Positions 44,991 through 53,009 of a stretch of DNA of 64,000 bases are shown piece by piece (the stretch's first letter is position 1; every line of letters begins with the position of its first letter). Position numbers and translations under genes: made by a program. Below the pieces are notes generated by a model that saw only the letters and a list, made by a program, of their open reading frames with translations, searched no databases and was not told where the DNA came from. The DNA is taken from contig NZ_CP007032.1 of NCBI RefSeq assembly GCF_000231405.2, positions 2,046,001 through 2,110,000 on the forward strand, given 5' to 3'. This DNA is from Desulfitobacterium metallireducens DSM 15288 (lineage in GTDB: Bacteria > Bacillota > Desulfitobacteriia > Desulfitobacteriales > Desulfitobacteriaceae).

Positions 44991-45460
44991 CGATTTTGAT
45001 CCAGGGGATCCAAGGATAAGAAAACCTGAATCTTGCGGCGGGCTACACCCTGTTGAGCGTCAGAAGTTACCCAATACCCCCCTTCTCCTACCGTGACATC
45101 AATAACTGCTGTTCCTTCTCCAATTGTGCGTTTACCCCCAGTGAACAAAGGGTTCTTAATCAGCTCTGATTTTGCCCACTCTAGTCCACCCTCTGAAGTA
45201 TAAACGGCTTGACGACTCAGCGCCTCCCTTTTGGCCATCCGATTTTCCGATTGAGCTTTCAAATACGCTTCTAACCCAAACGCGGAGAAGGTAGCAAAAA
45301 GGAGAAGAATAAGAACCGTTGCAAATCCTTTGTCGAGAGATCTTAAGGATGAGGTGGAAGATACGTCCGTTGACGGCTTGTCCCCTTCCAGTTCACCGTT
45401 TGATGACCGACTTGGGCTTGAAGTGTCACTGTCCACAATCCAGCCTCTCCCTTCGTACAA
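44954..45460 (-). CDS. PilX/GspK-like minor pilin without Glu5
   Basis: The mature-like part starts at DKGFATVLILLLFATFSAFGLEAY, with Gly before Phe as for prepilin cleavage but no Glu at position 5. Minor pilins of the tip-capping GspK/PilX type share that trait. The rest has YTSEGGLEWAKSELIKNP, the usual post-helix motif. The 5' part reads across the end of the upstream gene, so the true start is probably near 45,370; no clear ATG, GTG or TTG is there. Confidence 0.75.
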   Translation of the reverse strand: MYEGRGWIVDSDTSSPSRSSNGELEGDKPSTDVSSTSSLRSLDKGFATVLILLLFATFSAFGLEAYLKAQSENRMAKREALSRQAVYTSEGGLEWAKSELIKNPLFTGGKRTIGEGTAVIDVTVGEGGYWVTSDAQQGVARRKIQVFLSLDPLDQNRWVVSQYQEIYQ

Positions 45461-45864
45461 TTCCAGCTGATCACTCGACTGGCAACTGGATTAGCTACGC
45501 CAATATGTTCTATATACAAATCCTTAATCCCATCATAATCTTTATCTGCGAGGTAGTAAGCATCCTGACTTGCTCCCTGTCCCCATGGTAAGACACGAAG
45601 ATTCCCCTTATTATCCCATTCGACAGTCTGAGCTCCTCGAATCGCATCGAGAACAGTTCGTCCTGCATTCAAAACGGCGAAATGAGCTTCCATTCGATCT
45701 TTAACTTCTTGGGTAACTCGCCACTGGTCCGTAAACAAGCGCAAGGAAAAGGCTAAAATAATACCTATCACTGTTAGGCTTACCAACACCTCAACAAGTG
45801 TAAATCCCCCCTCCCTAAATTTCTGGTTTAGTCTCTCTGCTCTATCCATCGGCTTTATTGGCAC
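45343..45864 (-). CDS. PilW-like minor prepilin (locus 1)
   Basis: 173 residues. Leader KFREGG, then FTLVEVLVSLTVIGIILAFSLRLF with Glu5. The soluble domain has INAGR-type (LNAGRTVLDAIRGAQTVEW) and LADKDYDGIKDLYIEHI. Start GTG 45864 or ATG 45849. It overlaps the next gene reading. Confidence 0.83.
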   Translation of the reverse strand: MPIKPMDRAERLNQKFREGGFTLVEVLVSLTVIGIILAFSLRLFTDQWRVTQEVKDRMEAHFAVLNAGRTVLDAIRGAQTVEWDNKGNLRVLPWGQGASQDAYYLADKDYDGIKDLYIEHIGVANPVASRVISWNCTKGEAGLWTVTLQAQVGHQTVNWKGTSRQRTYLPPHP

Positions 45865-45869
45865 TCCTT

Positions 45870-46262
45870 CTACTGCAGGTAATATAACGTGGTTATGTCA
45901 TATATCGATAAGTGATCTTTTTTAGGCCAGCTCACTTGAGTCGTGACTTTCAAAAGGACATTTTCCAACTCCCATTCGGAGAAAATACTCCATTGGAATC
46001 CATTTTCTGAGCCTTGTATCTTACCCCCAGGGATGCATTTCCCTTCTGCAAAATTATCAGGCCATGACTGAGTAGAAAGCTGTTCCATTAAGTTCTGAGC
46101 CAAATTAGCCGCTTCCGTCGTGGCTAAAGCCTCTCGAGAATTTTGAATTGCCCCTTCAGTTAATCCATAGAGAGCTGCAAAACTCATGGTTAATAGGAAG
46201 ATGGCGATAAGTGCATCAATTAAGACAAACCCGTACTCTTCGTGCTTTCTTCTAATGACCAT
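45870..46262 (-). CDS. PilV-like minor prepilin (locus 1)
   Basis: 130 residues. Leader RRKHEEYG then FVLIDALIAIFLLTMSFAAL; position 5 is Asp in place of Glu, an unusual but conservative change. LAQNLMEQLSTQSWP follows the helix, as in PilV. Starts next to the stop of the upstream pilin gene. Confidence 0.8.
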   Translation of the reverse strand: MVIRRKHEEYGFVLIDALIAIFLLTMSFAALYGLTEGAIQNSREALATTEAANLAQNLMEQLSTQSWPDNFAEGKCIPGGKIQGSENGFQWSIFSEWELENVLLKVTTQVSWPKKDHLSIYDITTLYYLQ

Positions 46263-46265
46263 TGC

Positions 46266-46604
46266 TCAAATCCCCACTCTTCCTTGTGAATCCAAAGTAT
46301 ACGATCGGCCATCTGGCTGAGTAGGAAGTTTGTCTAAGTATGGGCCTCGCCAGCCATGAACTTCAGGAGGTAAAGTCAACAAATCTTCCAGGCGACTCGG
46401 GAAACTCCCCGTATCCAACCGATAAAGTTCAACTGCCCCCTCGATTCTTAGCTGATTAGCTTGCTGAACTTGTTTGTTAGACGAAAGTATTGCTGAACCA
46501 TATTTCGGGACAACCTGAGCCATAATCATTCCTAAAATCGCGAGGGCTAATAATACTTCAAGTAGCGTAAAACCAAAGGAACCCGCTTTAGTAACTCTCC
46601 TCAC
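46266..46604 (-). CDS. GspG-like short prepilin (locus 1)
   Basis: 112 residues. Leader KAGSFG, FTLLEVLLALAILGMIMAQVVPKYG with Glu5, and the GspG-like tail (VELYRLDTGSFPSRLEDLLTLPPEVHGWRGPYLDKLPTQPDGRSYTLDSQGRVGI), which includes the short pseudopilin signature. GTG start. First gene of pilus locus 1. Confidence 0.87.
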   Translation of the reverse strand: MRRVTKAGSFGFTLLEVLLALAILGMIMAQVVPKYGSAILSSNKQVQQANQLRIEGAVELYRLDTGSFPSRLEDLLTLPPEVHGWRGPYLDKLPTQPDGRSYTLDSQGRVGI

Positions 46605-46615
46605 TTTTTACGACT

Positions 46616-46729
46616 TCACCCCCTGTTACTCCATTGTTTCAGAAACGACTCCTGTGGCACGTTGCCATTCCGGAATACCCCTCATTATTCGACGTCAGCT
46701 TCATCATTACTGGCAATCGCGCCTTTCAT
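46616..46729 (-). other. possible leader peptide or protein remnant upstream of pilus locus 1
   Basis: An ATG opens a 14-codon peptide (MKGAIASNDEADVE) ended by tandem TAA-TGA. The same frame then continues 21 codons (GVFRNGNVPQESFLKQWSNRG) to another stop. The sequence looks coding rather than random, but no family is recognised. The rest of 46605-46977 holds a repeat and a terminator but no gene. Confidence 0.3.
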
Positions 46730-46876
46730 TCTCTTATATTTTACTATTCTAGCTCCCCCTTCTCTTTTTCCTCTATGTCCTGGTCCCTTTCGACATAATT
46801 TGTCTTAATCTTTGAACATAAGTGATACAACCCAGTTATAATACATATTTTTTAGCTAATGTTATTCCGTGTCGAT

Positions 46877-46935
46877 AAAGAAAACCCACCTTATGCAGCA
46901 TTTAGCGAAGCGGAAGCGCTGTTTTGCACATAATA
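46877..46935. repeat. dispersed palindromic repeat, copy B
   Basis: AAAGAAAACCC...TTAGCGAAGCGGAAGCGCTG...TTGCACATAATA, related to copy A at 43085-43147. It lies immediately downstream of the aroB terminator on the minus strand. Confidence 0.6.
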
Positions 46936-46957
46936 AAAAGCCGCCCTTACGGCGGCT
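46935..46957 (-). terminator. terminator of the shikimate operon
   Basis: On the minus strand AGCCGCC-GTAA-GGGCGGCTTTTT, 21 nt after the aroB stop. Confidence 0.88.
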
Positions 46958-46977
46958 ATCACGATCTCCATATATCT

Positions 46978-48060
46978 CTACTTTATTATGACTTTGTTCC
47001 AAGCCTGAAGAATTTCTTCATCACAGGCATCCCGTACGACTAAAGCATGGCCAATCTTATCCGGAAGAATGAGAACCTTTTGGCCCTTTTGATTTTTCTT
47101 GTCCGCTTCCATCAGATGAAGTAAAATTTCAGGATCTTTACCCTGGATCTGGATGGGTAATCCTAAGCCTTTGACTAAATCCAAAATTCGCTTAACCTCT
47201 GCTGAAGTGATTAAACCTCGTGCTTCTGCCAGATAAGTAGCAGCGATCATGCCGATACTTACCCCTTTCCCATGAGAAATTCCTTGATAAGCAGCCTCCG
47301 TCTCTAGGGCATGCCCGAAACTATGCCCTAAATTCAGAAGCATCCGCTGTCCTTTTTCCTTCTCATCTTCCATCACAACCCTGACTTTGACTTGCAGCGA
47401 GCGTGAAGTTAGTTCCTGATAAATCTCAGGAATCCTATCTATAATTTTCTGTTGATTAGTTTCTAAAAAGGAAAAGAGCGCAGCATCACCAAGCACGGCA
47501 TGTTTAACCGTCTCAGCCAAACCATTTAGCACTTCTTCCCACGGAAGTGTTTCCAACGTTGAAAAGTCTGTCCACACAACAAGCGGGGGATAAAATGCAC
47601 CTAAAAGGTTCTTGCCAGAGGGATGATTGACCGCTGTTTTGCCACCAATGCTACTATCGACTTGAGCCAGTAAGGTAGTCGGAATTTGAACAAAACGAAT
47701 ACCTCGCATATACACGCTGGCAAAGAATCCGGCAAGATCACCAATAACCCCGCCTCCGAGGGCAAGAACCACACTATGGCGATCTGCACCGCAAGCCACT
47801 GCTTCAGAAGTTAACTTGCTCAGCCGTTCCAGGGATTTTTCCTCTTCCCCAGGAGGAACAACTAAAACATCACATTGAAAAGCGGAAAATCCATTAATCA
47901 AACGTTCTAGATAGTGTTCCTTGACTCGGGGATGCGTCACAATAAGTAGGTGTTCTATCCCACCGAGTTCTTTTTCTAAGTAGGCACCTAAATCTTCGAG
48001 ACCTACTCCGAGAAAGATAGAGTAGGGTCGAGAGGAAGTCACCTCAAGCTTTTGTTTCAT
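46978..48060 (-). CDS. aroB: 3-dehydroquinate synthase
   Basis: About 360 residues. NAD-binding ALGGGVIGDLAGFFASVYMRGIRFVQIPTTLLAQVDSSIGGKTAVNH, and metal ligands in NLGHSFGHALE and SHGKGVSIGM. Converts DAHP to 3-dehydroquinate. ATG at 48060 with GGGAGA; it overlaps the end of aroK by 17 bp. Confidence 0.96.
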   Translation of the reverse strand: MKQKLEVTSSRPYSIFLGVGLEDLGAYLEKELGGIEHLLIVTHPRVKEHYLERLINGFSAFQCDVLVVPPGEEEKSLERLSKLTSEAVACGADRHSVVLALGGGVIGDLAGFFASVYMRGIRFVQIPTTLLAQVDSSIGGKTAVNHPSGKNLLGAFYPPLVVWTDFSTLETLPWEEVLNGLAETVKHAVLGDAALFSFLETNQQKIIDRIPEIYQELTSRSLQVKVRVVMEDEKEKGQRMLLNLGHSFGHALETEAAYQGISHGKGVSIGMIAATYLAEARGLITSAEVKRILDLVKGLGLPIQIQGKDPEILLHLMEADKKNQKGQKVLILPDKIGHALVVRDACDEEILQAWNKVIIK

Positions 48061-48571
48061 CTTCAATTCTCCCCTCGATCTTACCCAATATCTCATTAGC
48101 GACCTCATCAATATCGAGTTCTGTTGTGTCAATAATAAGATCCGCTTGATTATAAATAGGTTGCCTTGAGAGCCAGAGTTTTTGGGCCTCATCCCGCCCT
48201 TCTCTCAAAAGCGGCCGGTCATTTTTACCGCCAATACGGTCGAGAATAGTGTCAATCGGGGCATATAAAGAAATAATAATTCCGATCTCTGTGAAAGCCT
48301 CCCAGTTTTCCGGATTCAAGGGGGTTCCTCCCCCTGTTGCAATGACCATCTTCTTACGTTCCTTTAAGCGCTTCACCAAAACGGTTTCTTCAGAACGAAA
48401 TCGCGTTTCTCCATGCTTTCGAAATATTTCCGAGACGCTCGTCCCACTTATTTCTTCGATCGCTAAATCAGTATCGAGAAAATCCCAACCCAAATGTTTA
48501 GCTAACCTTTTCCCCACAGAAGTCTTCCCTGTCCCCATAAATCCAATCAATACGATGTTTTCTATCTTCAC
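48044..48571 (-). CDS. aroK: shikimate kinase
   Basis: About 175 residues. P-loop LIGFMGTGKTSVGKRLA, DTDLAIEE, ATGGGTPLNPENW, and the lid region GKNDRPLLREGRDEA. Phosphorylates shikimate with ATP. GTG at 48571 is the likely start (AGTGGGGATGAAGAC upstream); longer readings run into aroC. Confidence 0.95.
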   Translation of the reverse strand: MKIENIVLIGFMGTGKTSVGKRLAKHLGWDFLDTDLAIEEISGTSVSEIFRKHGETRFRSEETVLVKRLKERKKMVIATGGGTPLNPENWEAFTEIGIIISLYAPIDTILDRIGGKNDRPLLREGRDEAQKLWLSRQPIYNQADLIIDTTELDIDEVANEILGKIEGRIEDETKA

Positions 48572-48597
48572 GTCTTCATCCCCACTCTCAGCAAACT

Positions 48598-49749
48598 TTA
48601 CTGTGCCTTCAAATATTCGAGGTACTCTTGCCAAGCCCTTTTTAATTCGTACATCGTATCTGATGGAAATTTTTCCAAAACGGCTTGGGCAATTTCCCAA
48701 GCGATCACATGTTCTAAGACGGTAAGCGCAGCCGGCACAGCACAAATATCGCTTCGTTCAATACTCGCTTGGACTTCCGCTTTTGTTTCCAAGTTTACGG
48801 TTTGTAATGGATGATAAAGGGTCGGGATGGGCTTCATTGCAACTTGAACAATCACAGGTTCACCATTGGTCATTCCGCCTTCAATTCCCCCTGCATTGTT
48901 CTGATTTCGCTTATACCCTTCACCCGAATGATATACGATCGGGTCGTGAACCTCAGAACCAAAGCGCTTTGCTGTCTCAAATCCTAAGCCAAAGGAAACC
49001 CCTTTCATGGCCTGTACGGACAAGATGGCATGGGCTAATCTTCCGTCTAATTTACGATCCCACTGAACATAGGAACCAAGTCCTGCTGGCAGGTTCAAAA
49101 CCTGAATCTCTAATATTCCTCCCAAAGATTCTCCTAAACGTCTTGCCTCACTTAGCTGTTCGTTTAAACGTTGCTCTCCCTCAACATCTCCGACTTTCCA
49201 TTCAGACTGGAATACACGCTCCCATTCTTGTGCCGTATTCTTCCACTGTAAGTCCACAGCTCCCACTGAGATAACACGGCCGCGAATTTCCACCCCTAAG
49301 TCTGTCAATAACTGACGCGATAAATTTCCCACGGCTACCCGTATCGCTGTCTCGCGTGCACTCGCCCGTTCTAAAACATTACGGATCTCCATCCGATATT
49401 TAAGCGTTCCTGTCAAATCCGCATGTCCTGGACGCGGTGCAATTACTTTTTTACTCTCCCAATCGACATCTTTACCTGAAGTCATCACGCTTTCCCAGTT
49501 CGCCCAATCTCGGTTTCTCACTTCTAAAGCCACAGGAGCTCCTGTCGTTACTTCTCCGCGAACACCCGCCGTAATGACTACTTCGTCTTGTTCGATCTTC
49601 ATCCTTCCGCCTCGTCCTGGACCCTTTTGTCTATCCTGGAGGGCTCTGTCAATTTCCAGCTTGGAAAGGGTTAAACCAGAGGGTAATCCTTCCACAATCC
49701 CGGTCAATTTAGGTCCATGCGATTCTCCTGCTGTTAAGTAGCGTAACAT
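48598..49749 (-). CDS. aroC: chorismate synthase
   Basis: About 383 residues. LRYLTAGESHGPKLTGIVEGLPSGL, RQKGPGRGGRMKIE, PGHADLTG, ERASARETA and NNAGGIEGGMTNGEPV are family signatures; SDICAVPAALTVLE closes. FMN-dependent conversion of EPSP to chorismate. ATG 49749 behind GGAGGAAAAAG. Confidence 0.97.
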   Translation of the reverse strand: MLRYLTAGESHGPKLTGIVEGLPSGLTLSKLEIDRALQDRQKGPGRGGRMKIEQDEVVITAGVRGEVTTGAPVALEVRNRDWANWESVMTSGKDVDWESKKVIAPRPGHADLTGTLKYRMEIRNVLERASARETAIRVAVGNLSRQLLTDLGVEIRGRVISVGAVDLQWKNTAQEWERVFQSEWKVGDVEGEQRLNEQLSEARRLGESLGGILEIQVLNLPAGLGSYVQWDRKLDGRLAHAILSVQAMKGVSFGLGFETAKRFGSEVHDPIVYHSGEGYKRNQNNAGGIEGGMTNGEPVIVQVAMKPIPTLYHPLQTVNLETKAEVQASIERSDICAVPAALTVLEHVIAWEIAQAVLEKFPSDTMYELKRAWQEYLEYLKAQ

Positions 49750-49768
49750 GACTTTTTCCTCCACTCTC

Positions 49769-50206
49769 TTATTTAACAATTTCTTCACGAACCCTGGCTG
49801 TTACGGGCATCATGATCACATTTCTTGTTAGTTTACCCGCTTTTAAACTAATCGTTCCCCCCATACTTGGGTAGCCCGGTGCATAAAACCTAATATCAGT
49901 CGGAGCATTTACGATAATGACTCCCTTTGGTAAATAAACATCCTTAACCCTTTTACCTTCGCGTATAATCCGGTAAAAGCCCTGTGTATAAAAAAATTCG
50001 ACCTCATACCACGTGCGCTCAGATAGCGCTGCCTGGCGAGTATCCCGTAATTCTTGGGTGAGTTGGGTTGAGGCCAGCGCTAAATTCCGTTCATTCTGTT
50101 GGACCGGTAGCTTAACTAACAAAACGAAGCCTGCACCGGAAAGAAGGGTAAGAACGAGAAGTAACTCGATGAGTGTATACCCTGTACTCGAGCGTCTAGC
50201 CATCAT
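49769..50206 (-). CDS. GspH-like prepilin inside the shikimate operon
   Basis: 145 residues. Leader ARRSSTG then YTLIELLLVLTLLSGAGFVLL with Glu5 and Tyr at +1. LALASTQLTQELRDTRQAALSERTWYEVEFF is the GspH-type continuation. Ribosome site GGGGGGCTT before ATG-ATG. It lies 9 bp after aroE and 19 bp before aroC, so it must be cotranscribed with amino-acid genes. Confidence 0.85.
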   Translation of the reverse strand: MMARRSSTGYTLIELLLVLTLLSGAGFVLLVKLPVQQNERNLALASTQLTQELRDTRQAALSERTWYEVEFFYTQGFYRIIREGKRVKDVYLPKGVIIVNAPTDIRFYAPGYPSMGGTISLKAGKLTRNVIMMPVTARVREEIVK

Positions 50207-50215
50207 AAGCCCCCC

Positions 50216-51046
50216 CTATTCTTTGTTTGGAAGCGCCTCAAACAATCCTTTTTTCATTCCCGCGACTGGAGCTTGTCCTCCAAACCAAAATTCCCAAGCT
50301 AAAGCGCCTTGATAAAGAAGCATTCCCACTCCATTTAATGTACGGCACCCCAGTTCCCTTGCTTCTCGCAGAAAGGGAGTTTCCCAGGGATTAAAAATGA
50401 TATCAACGACCCAAGTTTCGGGGAAAATTCCTCGGAGAGAAAAGGGATACTGCTCCTGCTTTAAACCAAGGGACGTCGTTTGAACCAGCAATTGAGCCGA
50501 GTTAAGCCAGTCGCCAGCCTCCCACGGCTTGACAACTGCATCCCCGCCTTGACTCTTAATTAAGTCAACAAGCTGTTGAGCACGTTCCGGAGTCCGATTT
50601 AAAACAGTAATTTTCACGTCATAGGGTATGAGAGCCATTGCAATTCCTTTCGCAGCTCCACCTGCTCCAAGGATGACCACTTCCATGCCTTTCTCTATCT
50701 TCATCTCATCTTGAAGCGAACGAACAAAGCCATTGCCATCCGTATTATGACCGAGCAATCGTCCATCCTCAGCGACTTTAACGGTATTTACCGCTCCCGC
50801 TTGCAAGGCTTCAGGAGTCAACTCATCGAGGAAAGGAATAATCTGTTCTTTAAAGGGGACTGTAACATTCCAGCCTGAAAATCCCAGAGCCTTCAACCCC
50901 TGAACGGCTTGGGACAAATCACCCGATTCAATCTGGAAACGTAAATAATCAGCTTCTACGCCAAGCTCTCGATATCCGCCTCGATGCATTGCTGGAGAGA
51001 GGGAATGCGCAACAGGATTCCCGATGACCGCAAAATGTTTTTCCAA
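50216..51046 (-). CDS. aroE: shikimate dehydrogenase
   Basis: 276 residues. VIGNPVAHSLSPAMHRGGY substrate site, NVTVPFKEQIIPFLDEL with catalytic Lys, HNTDGNGFV, NADP-binding GAGGAAKGIAMALI, and NGVGMLLYQGALAWEFWFG. Probable TTG start after AAGGG. Confidence 0.96.
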   Translation of the reverse strand: MEKHFAVIGNPVAHSLSPAMHRGGYRELGVEADYLRFQIESGDLSQAVQGLKALGFSGWNVTVPFKEQIIPFLDELTPEALQAGAVNTVKVAEDGRLLGHNTDGNGFVRSLQDEMKIEKGMEVVILGAGGAAKGIAMALIPYDVKITVLNRTPERAQQLVDLIKSQGGDAVVKPWEAGDWLNSAQLLVQTTSLGLKQEQYPFSLRGIFPETWVVDIIFNPWETPFLREARELGCRTLNGVGMLLYQGALAWEFWFGGQAPVAGMKKGLFEALPNKE

Positions 51047-51094
51047 AATCCCTTCACCTTTCTATTTCATAAACATCTTCACAAGGGTTTAACA

Positions 51095-51121
51095 AAACGG
51101 AATGGTTACCCATTCCGTTTC
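51095..51121 (-). terminator. terminator of the yqeG-type gene
   Basis: AAACGGAATGG/CCATTCCGTTT with a 4-nt loop, 42 nt after the stop codon. Confidence 0.75.
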
Positions 51122-51162
51122 TGATCATTATTGTACTCAAATCAAAACCAGTCGTATTCTAA

Positions 51163-51693
51163 TCAGTGGGCTTTAGGGCTATGCGGTTTGGCATTTGCAA
51201 ATCGTTTCATCAGCCAGATCATGACACGTTCTACTCTGCGCATCACACGTGTACCAAAATATTCTCGTTCACTGATCGGTAGAACAAGAATTGTCGAGAG
51301 TCCTAAACGGTTTCCTCCCATAATATCCGTAAAGAGTTGATCGCCTATGACCACAGTGTCCTCTTTTCCCGTTCCTAAAATCTCCATACCCGCTCGAAAA
51401 GCCCGCCGACGCGGCTTAGTCGCCCGAAAAACAAACGGAATTCCTAATCGTTCGGCAACGACTGCAACTCGTTGCTTCTTTTTATTATTGGAGACGACAC
51501 ACGCTTTAATCTCCGCAGCCTGTAATTTCTCAAACCACGCCACGACTTTAGGACCGACCTCTAAGTCATTCCAAGGAGTCATGGTATTATCTAAATCAAT
51601 GATCAGTCCATGAATTCCATGCTGGACTAATCGTTCAATGGATATGCTATCCAAAGAATTTGCTTGAAAGGTAGGCGTAAATAGTTCGAACAT
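51163..51693 (-). CDS. YqeG family HAD IIIA-type phosphatase
   Basis: About 176 residues. HAD motif I LIIDLDNTMTPWND, motif II ACVVSNNKK, Lys in RATKPRRRAFRAG and motif III VVIGDQLFTDIMGGNRLG. Usually next to aroE in clostridia. ATG 51693 with GGGGGG; substrate not known with certainty. Confidence 0.92.
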   Translation of the reverse strand: MFELFTPTFQANSLDSISIERLVQHGIHGLIIDLDNTMTPWNDLEVGPKVVAWFEKLQAAEIKACVVSNNKKKQRVAVVAERLGIPFVFRATKPRRRAFRAGMEILGTGKEDTVVIGDQLFTDIMGGNRLGLSTILVLPISEREYFGTRVMRRVERVMIWLMKRFANAKPHSPKAH

Positions 51694-51903
51694 GATACCC
51701 CCCAAAGTTGCCAGTTTTTACTTATTATATCTTAGCACTTGAGCTGGAGCAAGCTTCCTATCCTTCTCTAGTCTAATTTTCCCCGCCCGTCTGTGATTTA
51801 CAGCAAGGCACTATTTCTTCATGGCCCTCTTTTATTCCTTCTTTTTCATCTGATAAAACTTTTCTTGCTGAAAATTCGATTAACTATTATTATAGTCCCT
51901 TAA

Positions 51904-51945
51904 AAAATAGGGAGTACCTCGAAACTAAGTTTCAAGATACCCCCT
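51904..51945 (-). terminator. terminator of the flavoprotein gene
   Basis: GGGGGTATCTTGAAAC/GTTTCGAGGTACTCCC (minus strand) followed by TATTTTTT, 36 nt after the stop. No gene is visible in the rest of 51694-51980. Confidence 0.85.
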
Positions 51946-51980
51946 TCAGGGAATCTAAATCGGATGAAATATCCCTCCAA

Positions 51981-52823
51981 CTATTCCTTGTGAGGAATAA
52001 GCCAGGTATCGTTTCCTTTATAAGGATCACGAACAAGGGCCAACTCTTTGCGCCGGGAAATGAATTCCTGAACTTTCCCCCGAAGCCAACCCTGGAAGTG
52101 TTCTTTTAGATGCTCTTTTTCAAAGGGGTTTTTAGACTCTCCATAGACCCACTTAAGCCCTTTCTCCTCAGGGTATAGAGTAGCCGTTTGACCACAAATG
52201 GAGCAGACTGCTTTCGCAGGCTCTGGAAATTTCCAAATCTCAGACCGACATGTTGGGCATTCGCCGTTTTTAGCGGATCGAGCTTCTCCAAACAACGCAT
52301 GACCCATTTCCCTAGCTCTGGCTAAAGCCTCAGGATTGGAAACACCTTCACCCGGTAAAGCGCCAAAGAACATATGGCTATCTTTCAGATTAAGTCCCAT
52401 AAACTGAACCATTGCAGTGAGGGCTGATAACGTATATCCCTGCCAGCCTTCGATACCATAGGTCGCAATAACAACACAGGGTTTACCCCATAAATCATCA
52501 ATATGTTGAACCATAGCAATCATACGATCCGCCCATACTTTGGTCACACCAGCAGGTCCTAGAACATAGTCAGGGGCAGATAAAATAATTGCATCTGCAG
52601 CTTTTATCTTTTCTAGTAGAAAATACATGTCATCATTTAGAGGACATTGTTTACCAGGAATTAAACACGTGTAACAAGCACGGCAGAGTTCCAAATTAAG
52701 ATCAGCTAATCTGATGAGTTCTAACTCACAATCGTCTCCAGCCGCTCTTGATACTTCTTTAGTAAGAATCTCTCCATTTGCAAGCTTACGTTGGGACGCC
52801 ACAATACCAAGAATCTTCTTCAT
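51981..52823 (-). CDS. NADPH-dependent FMN reductase / iron-sulfur flavoprotein-like protein with C-terminal zinc ribbon
   Basis: 280 residues. Flavodoxin-like N-terminal KKILGIVASQRKLANGEILTKEVSRAA, a cysteine cluster CRACYTCLIPGKQCPLNDDM that matches the compact iron-sulfur motif of Isf proteins, and FMN-binding SAPDYVLGPAGVTKVWADR. After residue about 180 a four-Cys ribbon (CPTCRSEIWKFPEPAKAVCSICGQTA) and a helical tail are added. Presumably an electron carrier or reductase; partner unknown. AAGGGGAGCAG-ATG. Confidence 0.85.
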   Translation of the reverse strand: MKKILGIVASQRKLANGEILTKEVSRAAGDDCELELIRLADLNLELCRACYTCLIPGKQCPLNDDMYFLLEKIKAADAIILSAPDYVLGPAGVTKVWADRMIAMVQHIDDLWGKPCVVIATYGIEGWQGYTLSALTAMVQFMGLNLKDSHMFFGALPGEGVSNPEALARAREMGHALFGEARSAKNGECPTCRSEIWKFPEPAKAVCSICGQTATLYPEEKGLKWVYGESKNPFEKEHLKEHFQGWLRGKVQEFISRRKELALVRDPYKGNDTWLIPHKE

Positions 52824-52972
52824 CTGCTCCCCTTCTTTCTAGCCTATTAAGTTTTTATATGGAATATACAGAAAATTCATTCCATTTAAGTTTAATTAAT
52901 TTTATAGTTTCCGTCAATATGTAATATTTTTGCATACATCAAGCAATCGAGATTTCGCATTCGTAAAACGAA

Positions 52973-53004
52973 GAAGTCAACCTAGCATACACCAGGCTGA
53001 CTTC
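52973..53004 (-). terminator. terminator of sigK
   Basis: GAAGTCAGCCTGG/CTAGGTTGACTTC (minus) with TTC-G-TTTT, just 6 nt after the sigK stop. Confidence 0.8.
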
Positions 53005-53009
53005 TTTCT

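Noticed and set aside
44954-45000. Frameshift between pilX-like and pilB genes of locus 1
   Set aside because: The 37-bp overlap can be explained by an uncertain pilB start; both frames are intact with full domain content.
46605-46977. Possible c-di-GMP riboswitch upstream of pilus locus 1
   Set aside because: I looked for the GGCAAACC and GGGACGCAAAGCC core of the class I riboswitch and a class II core and did not find them.
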